DNA of 64,000 bases from Bradyrhizobium sp. SK17 (GTDB taxonomy: Bacteria > Pseudomonadota > Alphaproteobacteria > Rhizobiales > Xanthobacteraceae). The translations under genes were made by a program, and so were the position numbers. The stretch lies in contig NZ_CP025113.1 in NCBI RefSeq assembly GCF_002831585.1, positions 1,922,001 through 1,986,000 of the forward strand. Direction: 5' to 3'. The notes under the pieces were generated by a model. It saw nothing but the letters and a program-made list of their open reading frames with translations. It searched no databases and was not told the origin of the DNA. This document shows positions 1-9,597 of the stretch, one piece after another. Each line of letters opens with the position of its first letter. The first letter of the stretch is position 1.

Positions 1-1958
1 GGCGCGATGCGATCCGGCGCGACGCGGAGCCCGAGCCGGGTCTGCGGCGTCTGCGGGAAGCGGCGCGTCAGCGCGGCGAAGTTGACCGCGATCTGGCCCT
101 TCGGGTTGCCGTAATCGGCATAGATGCCGACGATCTCGAGCGGCCAGTTGCCGCCGGGGGCGGGGACGTCGATGTGATCGCCGAGGCCGAGCTTCATCCG
201 TCGCGCCAATTGCTCGCTGACCAGACAAGTATCGCCGGGGCGCAGCCTGACCCAGGCATTGGCGGTGCTCTCCAGCAGCGGCCAGTTGTCGCGATAGGTC
301 GAGTGGTCGGGCAGGCCGAGCACCTCGATCGGCGCGCCGCCGAATTGCGTGTCGGCGCGGCCGCCGGGCAGGATCGCCTCGATCTCCGGCCGGTCGCGCA
401 GCCAGGCCTTGATCTCCTTGGCCTGGGTATCGCTGGCGGCGCTGATATAGACGTCGGCGGCGAGGCGGCCGTCGAGCCAGACCAGGAAGGTGCGGCTGAA
501 GCTGTCCACCATGGTGCCGACGCCGACATTGACCGCGAGCGCGAGCAGTAAGGCCATCAGCGCCAGCGACAATCCCGATAGCTGCTGGCGGCTGTCGGCC
601 CAGAACCAGATGCCGACCGGTGCCCGCGCGCTGCGCTGCCCGATCGCGAGCGCGATTTGCAGTACCATCGGCAGGATCAATGCCGCGCCGAGCATCAGCG
701 CAGCGAGCACGGCAAAGCCCGCGATCAGGGAATCGCCGAATCGAATGAGCGCGGCGGCAACCGCGAACACCGCAACTGCCGCTGCGCTCTGGAACATCAG
801 CCAGCGCCGCTGCGCCTGCTGCCAGGCCTGCGGCTGCGCGGTCGCCAGCACCGGCATCCGGACTGCCTTGATCAGACTCGCGGCCACGGCGGCCAGCGCG
901 CCCAGGATGCTGATGGCGACGCCGGCGAGCCACCACACCGGCTTGAGCGAAAGCTGTCCCGGAATCTGCGCGCCATAGAGCCCGCGCAGCGACGCCGCGA
1001 CGTCCGGCAGCAACGACGCCGCGATGAAGTAGCCGCAGACCAGGCCGATCAGGCCGGCGACCAGCGCCAGCGATAGCAGTTCGATCACCAGCACGGTGTT
1101 GAGCATCCGGGCCGAGACGCCGCAGGCGCGCAACGTCCGCAGCATCGGCAGCCGCTGCTCGAAGGCAAGCCCGATCGCCGAATTGACGATGAACAGGCCG
1201 ACGAAGAACGACAGCAGGCCGAACGCGGTGAGGTTGAGATGGAAGCTGTCGGTCAGCCGTTCGAGGTCGCTCTCGGCACTCGGCTCGACGAGGCGGAGCT
1301 TTTCGCCTGCCACGCTTTGCAGCGTGGCGTGCGGCGCCATGGATTTGCCTTTGGACTTGCCGACGAGCAGACGGGACACCTGGCCGGGCAGCTTCAGGAT
1401 ATCCTGCGCGATGCCGATATCGACCACCAGCGCGCCAGGCGCGAGCTCGGCCTGGACGCGCAGCGGCGGCAGGGTGACGCCGCTGGCTTGCGGCCGCTCG
1501 CCCTCCTTGAGGCCGAGATCGCGCAGCGTCTCCGGTGCCACCAGCGTTTCGCCGGGCGGCGTGACGAAGGCTTGCAGGCTGCCGCGGCTGACCGCCGGCG
1601 CGGTGCCGACCTCGGAGGGCAATGTCACCGGCTCGACGCCGAGCAGGCGGAAGCTGCGGCCGTCGATCTGGACCCGGCCCTCCAGCATCGGCGACACCGG
1701 CCAGCCCGCGCGACGCAGGTCGACGAACAGTCGTTGCGGGAAGGTCGCGCTGTCGCGGCCCACCAGCATGGCGGTGCGCGAGCCGCCGAAGGTCGCGGCG
1801 GCGCGGTCATAGGCGATGCGGGCTTGCTGGTTCAGCGCCTGCACGCCGCTCCACAGCGCGGTTGCCGAGATCAGCCCGATCAGCAGCGTCGCAAGCTGCA
1901 TCGGATGCCGTCGCCAGTGGCTGAGCAGCACGGCGAGGATCCAGATTGCACGCCTCAT
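1..1958 (-). CDS. FtsX-type ABC transporter permease (C-terminus off the left edge)
   Basis: The frame stays open on the minus strand from the ATG at 1958 to the window edge, about 652 codons, so the C-terminus is missing. The start reads MRRAIWILAVLLSHWRRHP, a short cytoplasmic end before a first membrane span. A long periplasmic-type region follows, then hydrophobic blocks around residues 255-285, 300-330 and 345-370, and a further block after a spacer. This is the layout of MacB/LolC/FtsX-like permeases with duplicated FtsX domains. The ATG overlaps the TGA of the ATPase gene (ATGA), so the two are translationally coupled. Probable role: an inner-membrane permease that works with the adjacent ATPase on lipoproteins or other envelope substrates. 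The substrate cannot be told from sequence. Confidence 0.85.
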   Translation of the reverse strand, partial: MRRAIWILAVLLSHWRRHPMQLATLLIGLISATALWSGVQALNQQARIAYDRAAATFGGSRTAMLVGRDSATFPQRLFVDLRRAGWPVSPMLEGRVQIDGRSFRLLGVEPVTLPSEVGTAPAVSRGSLQAFVTPPGETLVAPETLRDLGLKEGERPQASGVTLPPLRVQAELAPGALVVDIGIAQDILKLPGQVSRLLVGKSKGKSMAPHATLQSVAGEKLRLVEPSAESDLERLTDSFHLNLTAFGLLSFFVGLFIVNSAIGLAFEQRLPMLRTLRACGVSARMLNTVLVIELLSLALVAGLIGLVCGYFIAASLLPDVAASLRGLYGAQIPGQLSLKPVWWLAGVAISILGALAAVAASLIKAVRMPVLATAQPQAWQQAQRRWLMFQSAAAVAVFAVAAALIRFGDSLIAGFAVLAALMLGAALILPMVLQIALAIGQRSARAPVGIWFWADSRQQLSGLSLALMALLLALAVNVGVGTMVDSFSRTFLVWLDGRLAADVYISAASDTQAKEIKAWLRDRPEIEAILPGGRADTQFGGAPIEVLGLPDHSTYRDNWPLLESTANAWVRLRPGDTCLVSEQLARRMKLGLGDHIDVPAPGGNWPLEIVGIYADYGNPKGQIAVNFAALTRRFPQTPQTRLGLRVAPDRIA

Positions 1959-2551
1959 GCCAGTCGTCCCGCATGCAGCGTGACCTGGCGGTCGAGCGTC
2001 GCGGCGAGCCGCGCGCTGTGGGTGACCATCAGGAAGCCGCAGCCGGTGCGAACGACCAGATCGCGCGCCAGATGCAGCACCTCGTCGGCGGTGTCCTCGT
2101 CGAGATTGCCGGTCGGCTCATCGGCGAGCAGCAACAGCGGCTTCGGCGCCAGCGCGCGGCCGATCGCGACGCGCTGCTGCTGGCCGCCGGACAATTGCTC
2201 CGGATAGCGCCTGAGCAGGTTCTTCAGGCCGAGACGCTCGACCAGCTCGTCATGCCAGGCCGCATCGTGCCGGCCGGCGATGCGCGACTGGAACACGAGA
2301 TTGTCTGATACCGTCAGGCTCGGGATCAGGTTGAATTGCTGGAACACGAGGCCGAGCCGGTCGCGGCGCAGCTCGGCGCGGCCGGCATCGTTGAGCCCGG
2401 AGACAACGATATCCGCGAGCTTGATTTCGCCGCCATCGGCGGCATCGAGCCCCGCGATCAGATGCAGCAGCGTGCTCTTGCCGCTGCCGGACTCGCCCGA
2501 TAGCGCGACGCTCTCCCCGGTCGTCACGGTGAGGTCGACGCCGCGTAGCAC
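1955..2551 (-). CDS. ABC transporter ATP-binding protein (LolD/MacB type)
   Basis: This is the ATPase of the export pair with the downstream FtsX permease. Visible are Walker A (GESGSGKST), the Q-loop (LVFQQFNLIPS), the signature LSGGQQQR, Walker B (LLLLADEPTGNLD) and the H-loop (VTHS). The only ordinary start in frame is GTG at 2551. That start removes the usual first strand. The frame upstream to the stop at 2645-2647 still encodes family-like sequence (LLRVTGLTKSYRSAGEDVAV) with no ATG, GTG or TTG. An ATG at 2648, overlapping the methyltransferase stop, sits one base out of this frame. Either a non-standard start is used or a one-base error or shift lies in the CCCC run near 2641. The function is secure; the start is not. 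Confidence 0.85.
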   Translation of the reverse strand: MLRGVDLTVTTGESVALSGESGSGKSTLLHLIAGLDAADGGEIKLADIVVSGLNDAGRAELRRDRLGLVFQQFNLIPSLTVSDNLVFQSRIAGRHDAAWHDELVERLGLKNLLRRYPEQLSGGQQQRVAIGRALAPKPLLLLADEPTGNLDEDTADEVLHLARDLVVRTGCGFLMVTHSARLAATLDRQVTLHAGRLA

Positions 2552-2644
2552 GGCGACGTCTTCGCCGGCGGAGCGGTAACTCTTGGTCAGGCCGGTGACG
2601 CGAAGCAGCGTGGCGGTCTGGTCAGGCGAAGCGATGGCGGGGCC

Positions 2645-3403
2645 TCATTGCGGCTTCTGGTATTTCAGGACGAACTCGTCGATCGGCACCGGTGCCTTGA
2701 AGACGGGAATGTCCTTCGGGTCCTCCGCATGATGCAGGAAATCGCCCTCGGCGACCAGCTTGAAACCGGCGGCCTCGATCTCCTGCTTCAGTGTGCTCTC
2801 CTCGATCCGGTGCAACGTCTTGGCGACGCTGGTGCCGTCGCCCGGCTTGGCCGAATGGTCCGCGATGATGAGGTAGCCGCCCGGCTTGAGCGCGGCGAAC
2901 ATCTTCTTGTTCATCGCGGCGCGATCGACCGGCAGGTAGGTGATGTCGTGATAGAAAAAGAAGAAGGTGATCATGTCGAGGTTCTTGAGATCGGGCGGGA
3001 TCGGATCGTCATAGTCCCGCACCACATGCACCACGTTCTTCATCGCCGGCGACTTCGCGCGGGTGTCGAACCTGTCCTTGACGAAGCGCTCGAGCACGGC
3101 GGCCGAATCCTGCGCATAGACCTTGCCTGACGGGGCAACCGTGCGCGCCAGCAATTCGGTGCTGTAGCCGGCGCTCGCCGCCATGTCGAGGATCGTCATG
3201 CCCGGCTTGACGCCGGCAAAGGCCAGCATCCTGGCCGGCTGGCGGCGCTGGTCGACCTGGCGATCGGCATCGCTGCGATCGGGCGCGGCGACGATCGCCG
3301 CATAGTCGGGGCTTGCCGCGTCTTGCGCACGGACGGGCATTGCGAGCAGTGCGGTGGACACGAGTGCGGCGCAAGCGGCCGCGCGAAGGATCAATCTGTT
3401 CAT
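2645..3403 (-). CDS. Exported class I SAM-dependent methyltransferase-like protein
   Basis: 252 aa from the ATG at 3403, chosen because it begins a clear signal peptide (MNRLILRAAACAALVSTALLAMPVRAQ). A longer frame to 3451 would bury it. The mature part has a methyltransferase motif I region (GMTILDMAASAGYSTELLA), an acidic post-I strand, a motif II/III region (NLDMITFFFFYHDITYL) and LKPGGYLIIADHSA. The family is common in alphaproteobacteria and is usually annotated as a class I SAM methyltransferase. A periplasmic location is odd for a SAM-dependent enzyme, so the substrate and even the activity are uncertain. Its stop overlaps or abuts the start region of the ABC ATPase, so all three genes may be one transcript. 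Confidence 0.8.
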   Translation of the reverse strand: MNRLILRAAACAALVSTALLAMPVRAQDAASPDYAAIVAAPDRSDADRQVDQRRQPARMLAFAGVKPGMTILDMAASAGYSTELLARTVAPSGKVYAQDSAAVLERFVKDRFDTRAKSPAMKNVVHVVRDYDDPIPPDLKNLDMITFFFFYHDITYLPVDRAAMNKKMFAALKPGGYLIIADHSAKPGDGTSVAKTLHRIEESTLKQEIEAAGFKLVAEGDFLHHAEDPKDIPVFKAPVPIDEFVLKYQKPQ

Positions 3404-3647
3404 GAAATAACCCCGGCTTTTCGTTGCGCCCGAACATAGCAGCCGAGGCATGACAGATCACCGCCTCACGGCCGCGACGACGCGATCGTGATCGAAGGCG
3501 CCGCGAGGTCATCGTGGCGTGGCGGCCACAGGCCCCGAGCAAATGCGGTGTTGCGTTGCGCAGCGAGGCGTGGCTAGCATCTCTGACGGGGCCGAATTTA
3601 CGAAGCCAAGATACGAAGCCAAGAAACGAAACGACGGGGAGCCAGAC

Positions 3648-4946
3648 ATGACCACGCAACCGACGCCCAGGGGCACGCCAAAGGGGACGCCCAAAGGCGC
3701 TTGGCAGATCACCTTCCTGCTGTTCCTGTTCATGGTGGTGAACTTTGCCGACAAGATCGTGGTCGGGCTCGCCGGCGTGCCGATCCGGAAGGAATTGGGC
3801 CTGACGCCGGAGCAGTTCGGCGATCTCGGCGCAGCCTTCTTCCTGCTGTTCTCGATCTCGGCGATCGTGGTCGGCTTCATCGTCAACCGTGTCGCGACCC
3901 GCTGGGTGCTCTTGGTCCTCGCGGTGGTCTGGTCGCTGGCGCAATTTCCGATGGTGGGCGACGTCAGCTTCGCGATGCTGGTGATCTGCCGCATCATCCT
4001 CGGCGCCGGCGAGGGGCCGGCATTCTCGGTCGCCGCGCACGCGATCTACAAATGGTTTCCGGACGAGAAGCGCACGTTGCCGACCGCGATCCTGTCGCAG
4101 GGTTCGGCGTTCGGCGTGATCCTCGCGGTGCCGGCGCTGAACTGGATCATCGTCAATCACAGCTGGCATCACGCCTTCGGCGCGCTTGGGATCGTCGGCC
4201 TGCTCTGGGCGGTCGCCTGGTTCGCGCTCGGCAAGGAAGGCCCGCTGGAATCGAGCAGCACGATCGTCGCCAACGAGCAGCGGATTCCCTACTGGAAGCT
4301 CTTGACCTCGCGCACCTTCGTCGGTTGCGTGATCGCGACCTTCGGTGCCTATTGGGCGTTGTCGCTCGGGCTGACCTGGTTCACCTCGTTCATCATCGAG
4401 GGGCTGGGCTTCTCGCAGCAGCAGGCCGGCTTCGTCTCGATCCTGCCCTGGATCTTCGGCGCGACCATCGTGATCCTGACTGGCTGGATTTCGCAGTTGA
4501 TGCTGGCGCGCGGCTTCACCACCCGTGGCGCGCGCGGCGTGCTCGGCTCGGTGCCGCTGATCATCGGCGGCTGCATTCTCGCGATGCTGCCCTATGCGCC
4601 GCCCGGCGGCCTGATGATCGCACTGCTGGTGATCGGCTCCGGCCTGTGCGGCTCGATCTACGTGGTCTGCCCGCCCATGCTCGGCGAGTTCACCCCGGTG
4701 TCGCAGCGCGGCGCGATCATCGCGATCTACGGCGCGCTCTACACTGTCTCGGGCTTCCTGGCGCCGATGGTGATGGGCAGCGTGATCCAGCATGCGGCGA
4801 CCCCGATGGCCGGCTACATGACGGGCTTCACCATCAACGCCGCGATCATGGCCGGTTCCGGCCTGCTCGGGTTGCTGCTGCTGTGGCCGAACACCGAGCG
4901 CGCACGACTGATCGGCGAGCCTGCCGCGCAGCCGAAGTTCGCCTGA
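3648..4946 (+). CDS. MFS transporter
   Basis: 432 aa, about twelve hydrophobic segments, with the two-lobed arrangement of the major facilitator superfamily. ATG 3648 follows an ACGGGGAG ribosome-binding site; upstream in-frame codons are not protein-like. The N-terminus (MTTQPTPRG...) is hydrophilic and the first span begins at WQITFLLFLFMVVNFADK. A loop between TM2 and TM3 carries the basic VNRVATRW element. Such proteins (ACS-like branch) often carry organic anions, but the substrate cannot be inferred here. The stop lies 4 bases before the GST start, so the two genes are probably co-transcribed and may handle a related substrate. Confidence 0.85.
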   Translation: MTTQPTPRGTPKGTPKGAWQITFLLFLFMVVNFADKIVVGLAGVPIRKELGLTPEQFGDLGAAFFLLFSISAIVVGFIVNRVATRWVLLVLAVVWSLAQFPMVGDVSFAMLVICRIILGAGEGPAFSVAAHAIYKWFPDEKRTLPTAILSQGSAFGVILAVPALNWIIVNHSWHHAFGALGIVGLLWAVAWFALGKEGPLESSSTIVANEQRIPYWKLLTSRTFVGCVIATFGAYWALSLGLTWFTSFIIEGLGFSQQQAGFVSILPWIFGATIVILTGWISQLMLARGFTTRGARGVLGSVPLIIGGCILAMLPYAPPGGLMIALLVIGSGLCGSIYVVCPPMLGEFTPVSQRGAIIAIYGALYTVSGFLAPMVMGSVIQHAATPMAGYMTGFTINAAIMAGSGLLGLLLLWPNTERARLIGEPAAQPKFA

Positions 4947-4950
4947 CGCG

Positions 4951-5610
4951 ATGGCGCGCTATCGGCTCCATTGCATCGGCGCCTCGGGCAACTCCTACAA
5001 GTTGGCCCTCTACATGAACTGTGCCGGCCTCGACTGGGAGCCGGTCGGGGTCGACTTCGCCGGCGGCCAGATGCGGGACGCCGGCTGGCGCGCCAGCACC
5101 AATGCGATGGGCGAGGTGCCGGTGCTCGAGGTCGACGGCCAACTCATGTCGCAGTCGGGTGCGATCCTGGTCTGGCTCGCGGAAACCACCGGCAAGTTCG
5201 CGCCCGCCGATGACCAGCGCTTCGAGGCGTTGCGCTGGATCATGTTCGACAATCACAAATTCACCAACAACCATGCGATGCACCGCTTCCAGCGGTCGTT
5301 CATGCCGGAGCCGGTGCATCCGGCGATTCTCGCGTTCCTGCGGGCGCGCTCGGAGTCGAGCTTCGCGATTGTCGACAAGCATCTCGCCGATCGCGCCTTC
5401 ATGCTCGGCGACCAGCCGACCATCGTGGATTTCTCCCTCGCGGGATACGTCTATTATCCCAAGGAGGAGACCGGCTTCGACATCGCGACGGAATTTCCGG
5501 CGCTCGATGCCTGGCGCAAGCGCCTCGCGGCGCTGCCGGGCTGGAAGCCGCCGTATGAATTGATGCCGGTGGGATCGGACCTGCGGACCGCGATGCGGCG
5601 GCCGGTCTAG
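4951..5610 (+). CDS. Glutathione S-transferase family protein
   Basis: 219 aa. It has an N-terminal thioredoxin-fold domain (residues ~1-80, LHCIGASGNSYKLALYMN, then MGEVPVLEVDG with the cis-proline and QSGAILVWLAE for glutathione binding) and an all-helical C-terminal domain with the conserved FMLGDQPTIVDFSLAGY segment. The length is normal for cytosolic GSTs. The S in GASGNSYK could serve as the activating residue, but this is not certain. It starts 4 bases after the MFS stop, which suggests a small operon. Probable role: glutathione conjugation or isomerisation of an unknown electrophile in the cytoplasm. Confidence 0.88.
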   Translation: MARYRLHCIGASGNSYKLALYMNCAGLDWEPVGVDFAGGQMRDAGWRASTNAMGEVPVLEVDGQLMSQSGAILVWLAETTGKFAPADDQRFEALRWIMFDNHKFTNNHAMHRFQRSFMPEPVHPAILAFLRARSESSFAIVDKHLADRAFMLGDQPTIVDFSLAGYVYYPKEETGFDIATEFPALDAWRKRLAALPGWKPPYELMPVGSDLRTAMRRPV

Positions 5611-5648
5611 CACGGCTTTTGCTCTCATCCAGGTTGCGGCGGCTCCTT

Positions 5649-5863
5649 CACCCTCCCCCTCCAGGGCAGGGCTGTCGCATATGACATCTAAGGGGGCTCT
5701 GGAACTGACGTTTCCACATCGTCATGCCCGGGCCTGTCCCGGGCATCCACGTCTTGTTTTCTTGTGAATGAAGACGTGGATGGCCGGGACAAGCCCGGCC
5801 ATGACGGCGTTCACATGGGCTGCTCACACCATATGCGATAACCCTGCCCTCCAGGGGAGGGTG
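5649..5863. repeat. Nested intergenic inverted repeat
   Basis: The outer arms at 5649-5683 and 5830-5863 (CACCCTCCCC...GCATATG and its complement) pair with few mismatches. Inside them is a second palindromic unit at about 5720-5808 whose arms read GTCATGCCCGGGC...CACGTCTT and AAGACGTGGATGGCCGGGAC. No ORF of note lies here. It looks like one palindromic repeat inserted into another, between two genes on opposite strands that both end here (GST and amidohydrolase). Confidence 0.8.
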
Positions 5864-5879
5864 CGCCGTTGTGCTGGTC

Positions 5880-7598
5880 TCAGTTCAATCCCTGCGCACC
5901 GCGGACCAGCCGGCCCGGCCGTGCGCCGGTGGCCTTGCCCTCGCGCTGGGTGACGATGCCGGAGACGATGGTGGCGTCGTAGCCGTCGACCTGTTGCAGG
6001 AGACGGCGGCCGCCGACCGGCAGGTCGTAATGCACCTTCGGAGGATGCAGGTGCAGCCGGCCGTAGTCGATCACGTTGACGTCGGCCTTGAAGCCCGGCG
6101 CGATCACGCCGCGATCATGCAGCCCGACCGACAGCGCGGTCTTGCGCGATTGCGCAGCGACCACGAACGGGATCGAGAGCTTGTCGCCGCGGCTGCGATC
6201 GCGGGTCCAGTGCGTCAAGAGATAGGTCGGGAAGCTGGCGTCGCAGATGATGCCGCAATGCGCGCCACCGTCAGACAGGCCGGGCACCGCGCTCGGCTCG
6301 CGCAGCATCTCGTGCACGGCATCGAGATTGCCGTCGGCGTAATTCAGGAACGGCACGTAGAGCATGCCGCGGCCTTCATCGGTCAGCATCGCGTCATAGG
6401 CGAGTTCTTCCGGCTGCCGGCCCTGGCGGCGCGCCTGCGGACCGAGCGCGTTCTCGGGCGGCTGTTCATAGTCCGGCGGATTGCCGAGCAGGTACATCTT
6501 ATCGTAGTTCGGCCGGAAGAACAGCGGATCGTCGGTCGCGGTTGCGCTCTCGCTCAGGATCGCGGCGCGCACCTCGGGCCGGCGCAGATGCTTGAGCCGC
6601 TCGGCCAGCGGCAGCCTGGCGATCTCGCGATAGCTCGGATGGGTCTGGAACGGGTTGCGCGACAATTCCAGCCCGAGCAGCAGCCCGACCGGCCGCGCCG
6701 CGATCTGGGTCGTGATCGACAGGCCGCGCGCCGCGGCCTCATTGATGGTGTCCATGGTCTGCCGCCAGCGCCGCGGCGCCTTGTCGGCCTGCGCGACGGA
6801 GAACGAGATCGGGCATTTGGTGGTCTCGGCGACCCGCAGCATCATCGGCAGGTCTTCGTGCACGGTGCTCTGGTCGAGCACGAATTGCAGCACGCTGCGG
6901 CCGACGCCGTGCATCGCGCCGGCGATCGCGGTCAGTTCATCCTCGCCCGCTTTCAGCGTCGGGGTGTAGTCGCCGGTCGAGGTGCGGTGATTGAGCGTGC
7001 GCGAGGTCGAGAATCCCAGCGCGCCCGAGCGCACCGCGTCGCCGGCGAGTGCCGCCATCTGTTTGTTGTCCTCGGGCGTTGCCGGATCGCGGCGCGCGCC
7101 GCGCTCGCCCATCACATAGACCCGCAGCGCGGCGTGCGGCAGTTGCGCGCCGATATCCATGTCGAAGCTGCGCTTCGACAGCCACTCCATGTAGTCGGGA
7201 AAGCTCTCCCACGCCCAGGGAATGCCGGCCGAGAGCACCGGCTCCGGAATGTCCTCGACGCCCTCCATCAGCTGGATCAGCCTGCCATGATCGCTCGGCC
7301 GGCACGGCGCGAAGCCGACGCCGCAATTGCCCATGATCGCCGTCGTGACGCCGTTCTGCGACGACGGCGTGATATCCTGGCTCCAGGTCACCTGGCCGTC
7401 GTAATGGGTGTGGACGTCGACGAAGCCGGGCGCGACCAGTTTGCCGCGCGCGTCGATCTCTTCCTTGCCCTTGGCTGCGACCTTGCCGACTTCGGTGATC
7501 TTGCCGCCGGTGATTGCGACATCGGCTTCATAGAGATCGCCACCCTTGCCATCTGCAATATTGCCGCCGCGGATCACGAGGTCTGGGGTCGAGGTCAT
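5880..7598 (-). CDS. N-acyl-D-amino-acid deacylase-type amidohydrolase
   Basis: 572 aa. The amidohydrolase-superfamily pattern is clear: an N-terminal beta-sandwich (LVIRGGNIADGKGG, ITEVGKV), then the metal motif VDVHTHYDGQ with H63 and H65, and GNCGVGFAPC with C92. That pairing is typical of D-aminoacylase/N-acyl-D-glutamate deacylase relatives. The C-terminal part holds the substrate-lid region and SDGGAHCGIICD, which carries the distal aspartate/histidine motif, and the final GFKADVNVIDY sandwich strand. Likely role: cytoplasmic hydrolysis of N-acyl-D-amino acids or related amides, zinc-dependent. The exact substrate is not determinable. It stands alone; a repeat follows its stop. Confidence 0.85.
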   Translation of the reverse strand: MTSTPDLVIRGGNIADGKGGDLYEADVAITGGKITEVGKVAAKGKEEIDARGKLVAPGFVDVHTHYDGQVTWSQDITPSSQNGVTTAIMGNCGVGFAPCRPSDHGRLIQLMEGVEDIPEPVLSAGIPWAWESFPDYMEWLSKRSFDMDIGAQLPHAALRVYVMGERGARRDPATPEDNKQMAALAGDAVRSGALGFSTSRTLNHRTSTGDYTPTLKAGEDELTAIAGAMHGVGRSVLQFVLDQSTVHEDLPMMLRVAETTKCPISFSVAQADKAPRRWRQTMDTINEAAARGLSITTQIAARPVGLLLGLELSRNPFQTHPSYREIARLPLAERLKHLRRPEVRAAILSESATATDDPLFFRPNYDKMYLLGNPPDYEQPPENALGPQARRQGRQPEELAYDAMLTDEGRGMLYVPFLNYADGNLDAVHEMLREPSAVPGLSDGGAHCGIICDASFPTYLLTHWTRDRSRGDKLSIPFVVAAQSRKTALSVGLHDRGVIAPGFKADVNVIDYGRLHLHPPKVHYDLPVGGRRLLQQVDGYDATIVSGIVTQREGKATGARPGRLVRGAQGLN

Positions 7599-7766
7599 GG
7601 CATTTCATCCCGAGGCTGTTTTTGGTTATGCGGCATCATGGGTGACCCCTTGATGCTGTCAACCAGCGCCGACGAAGCTCTGGGATGCGCTGGCGGCGCT
7701 TTGCCGGCGAGAACCAATCGTTGCCACGCGGCGGAAATTTGTTCCGCCAGGTAAGCTTCCGCGGAT

Positions 7767-9563
7767 CTACCTTGCGCCGTAGAACGCCGTCTTCTGGGTC
7801 TCCTCGGCCTGCAACCGGGCGCGCACGCGCATCAGATCCTTCCAGCCGATATAGCCGACCAGGCGCTGGTCCTCGCGCGAGATCACCGGCAGATGCGAGA
7901 CGTTGACCTGCATCAGGCGGTCGGCGAGGCGGTCGAGATATTCATCCGGGTAGGCGACCGTGACCTTGCTGCCGGTCAGCAGTTGGCCGAGCGTCGCGGT
8001 GCGATGCTTGCCGGCGCGGCGCCAGCGTAGCACGGAGGGCGGATCGATCACGCCGAGCACGTGATGGTTGGCGTCGACCACCGGGAAGCTCGGATGGCCG
8101 GTCTTCGGGTTGGTCAGGAATGCTGCCGCGCCGTGCAGCGTCATGCTGTCGGAGACGCTCTCGACCGCCTTGGTCATGACATCGCGCACGCGGGTCAGTG
8201 CAAATGGATCGACCCGGTACTCGCGCACCAGATGATGGCCGCGCCGCGCCACCTTCTCGGTCAGGATCGAGCGTCGCATCAGCAGCACCGTGACGCCGTG
8301 CGCGCTACAGCAGGCCGCGATCAGCGGCAGCAGCACATGGGTGTTGCCGGTGAGCTCGACGGCGAAGAAAGTCGCGGTCAGGGGCGAGCGCATCGTGCCG
8401 CCCATCGTTGCCGCCATCGCCAGCAGCGCCCAGAAGCCGGGGCTCGCGGCCGGCAGGTAACCGCTCAGCGCGGTGCCCATCGCACCGCCCATGATGAGCA
8501 GCGGCGCCAGCACGCCGCCCGACGTGCCGGAGCCGAGCGCGACCGACCAGATAATCGCCTTCACCACGAGCAGCAGCAGCGCGGCCTTCAGCACCACATT
8601 GCCTTGCAGCATCGACGCGAGATTGTCGTAGCCGACGCCGAGTGCCTGCGGCTCGATCAAGCCGCCGAGACCGACCACCAGGCCGCCGATCAGCGGCCAC
8701 CACATCCAGTGGATCGGCAGCTTCAGGAAGATGTCCTCGCAGCCATAGACCAGTTGCGTGAGCACGCCCGACAGCAGCCCGGACAGGATTCCGACCAGCA
8801 TCCAGGCGGCGAGCTGGAGCAGCGAGATGTCGACGCCGCCCGCGAATGGAAACAGCGGCGCCGGCATGTGCAGGAAGGTGCGTCCGACCGCGGCCACCAC
8901 GGCGGCGACGGTGACCGGAATGAAGCTGCGCGGCGTCCATTCGAACAGCAGCAGTTCGACCGCAAGCATGACTGCTGCAATCGGCGTTCCGAATACGGTG
9001 GTCATGCCGGCGGCGGCGCCCGCCACCAGCAGGGTCTTGCGCTCGTTGTCCGTCACAGGGAGCATCTGCGCGATCAGCGAGCCGATCGCGCCGCCGGTCA
9101 TGATGATCGGACCCTCGGCGCCGAACGGGCCGCCGGTGCCGATCGAGATCGCCGACGACAAGGGCTTGAGGATCGCCACCTTGGGGTCGAGCCGCGAACG
9201 GCCGAGCAGGATGGCCTCGATGGCTTCCGGAATGCCGTGCCCGCGGATCTTCTCGCTGCCGAAGCGCGCCATCAGGCCGATGATCAGCGCGCCGGCGACC
9301 GGCACCAGCACGGTCCAGAGACCAAGCGGCGAGTCCTGCAATTTCAGATCGGCGAAGCTGAACCGGCCGAAATAGGCGATGTTGGTGGCGAGCTTGATCA
9401 ATTGCAGCAACCCCGCGCCGGCCAGCACGCCGGCGACGGAGACAAACACGGCGATCGCGGAGATCATCACGACGCGCGGATCGGTCGTGAAGTCGCTCAG
9501 GAGGTGGCTGGCCTTGTCGCCGATTTTGGCGGACGTGCTCGATTTGGTGGAAATGACGCTCAT
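7767..9563 (-). CDS. ClC-family chloride channel/antiporter with C-terminal CBS pair
   Basis: 598 aa from ATG 9563. The ClC membrane domain spans residues ~30-440. GHGIP (108-112) stands in place of GSGIP, and GAEGP has the gating glutamate at E150, which argues for an ion-coupled antiporter rather than a pure channel, although the proton-side glutamate was not located. SGTSGGVLAPLL is the GxFxP-like loop. Residues ~465-590 form two CBS domains (VRDVMTKAVESVSD, KVTVAYPDEYLD, VNVSHLPVISRED), normally nucleotide-sensing. The gene is divergent from a MarR gene. The intervening palindromes suggest it is the regulated target. An upstream in-frame start at 9626 would overlap the operator and is rejected. 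Confidence 0.88.
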   Translation of the reverse strand: MSVISTKSSTSAKIGDKASHLLSDFTTDPRVVMISAIAVFVSVAGVLAGAGLLQLIKLATNIAYFGRFSFADLKLQDSPLGLWTVLVPVAGALIIGLMARFGSEKIRGHGIPEAIEAILLGRSRLDPKVAILKPLSSAISIGTGGPFGAEGPIIMTGGAIGSLIAQMLPVTDNERKTLLVAGAAAGMTTVFGTPIAAVMLAVELLLFEWTPRSFIPVTVAAVVAAVGRTFLHMPAPLFPFAGGVDISLLQLAAWMLVGILSGLLSGVLTQLVYGCEDIFLKLPIHWMWWPLIGGLVVGLGGLIEPQALGVGYDNLASMLQGNVVLKAALLLLVVKAIIWSVALGSGTSGGVLAPLLIMGGAMGTALSGYLPAASPGFWALLAMAATMGGTMRSPLTATFFAVELTGNTHVLLPLIAACCSAHGVTVLLMRRSILTEKVARRGHHLVREYRVDPFALTRVRDVMTKAVESVSDSMTLHGAAAFLTNPKTGHPSFPVVDANHHVLGVIDPPSVLRWRRAGKHRTATLGQLLTGSKVTVAYPDEYLDRLADRLMQVNVSHLPVISREDQRLVGYIGWKDLMRVRARLQAEETQKTAFYGAR

Positions 9564-9597
9564 GGCTGGCGTAAGGCTCTGACGAAGTGGATGCGCG

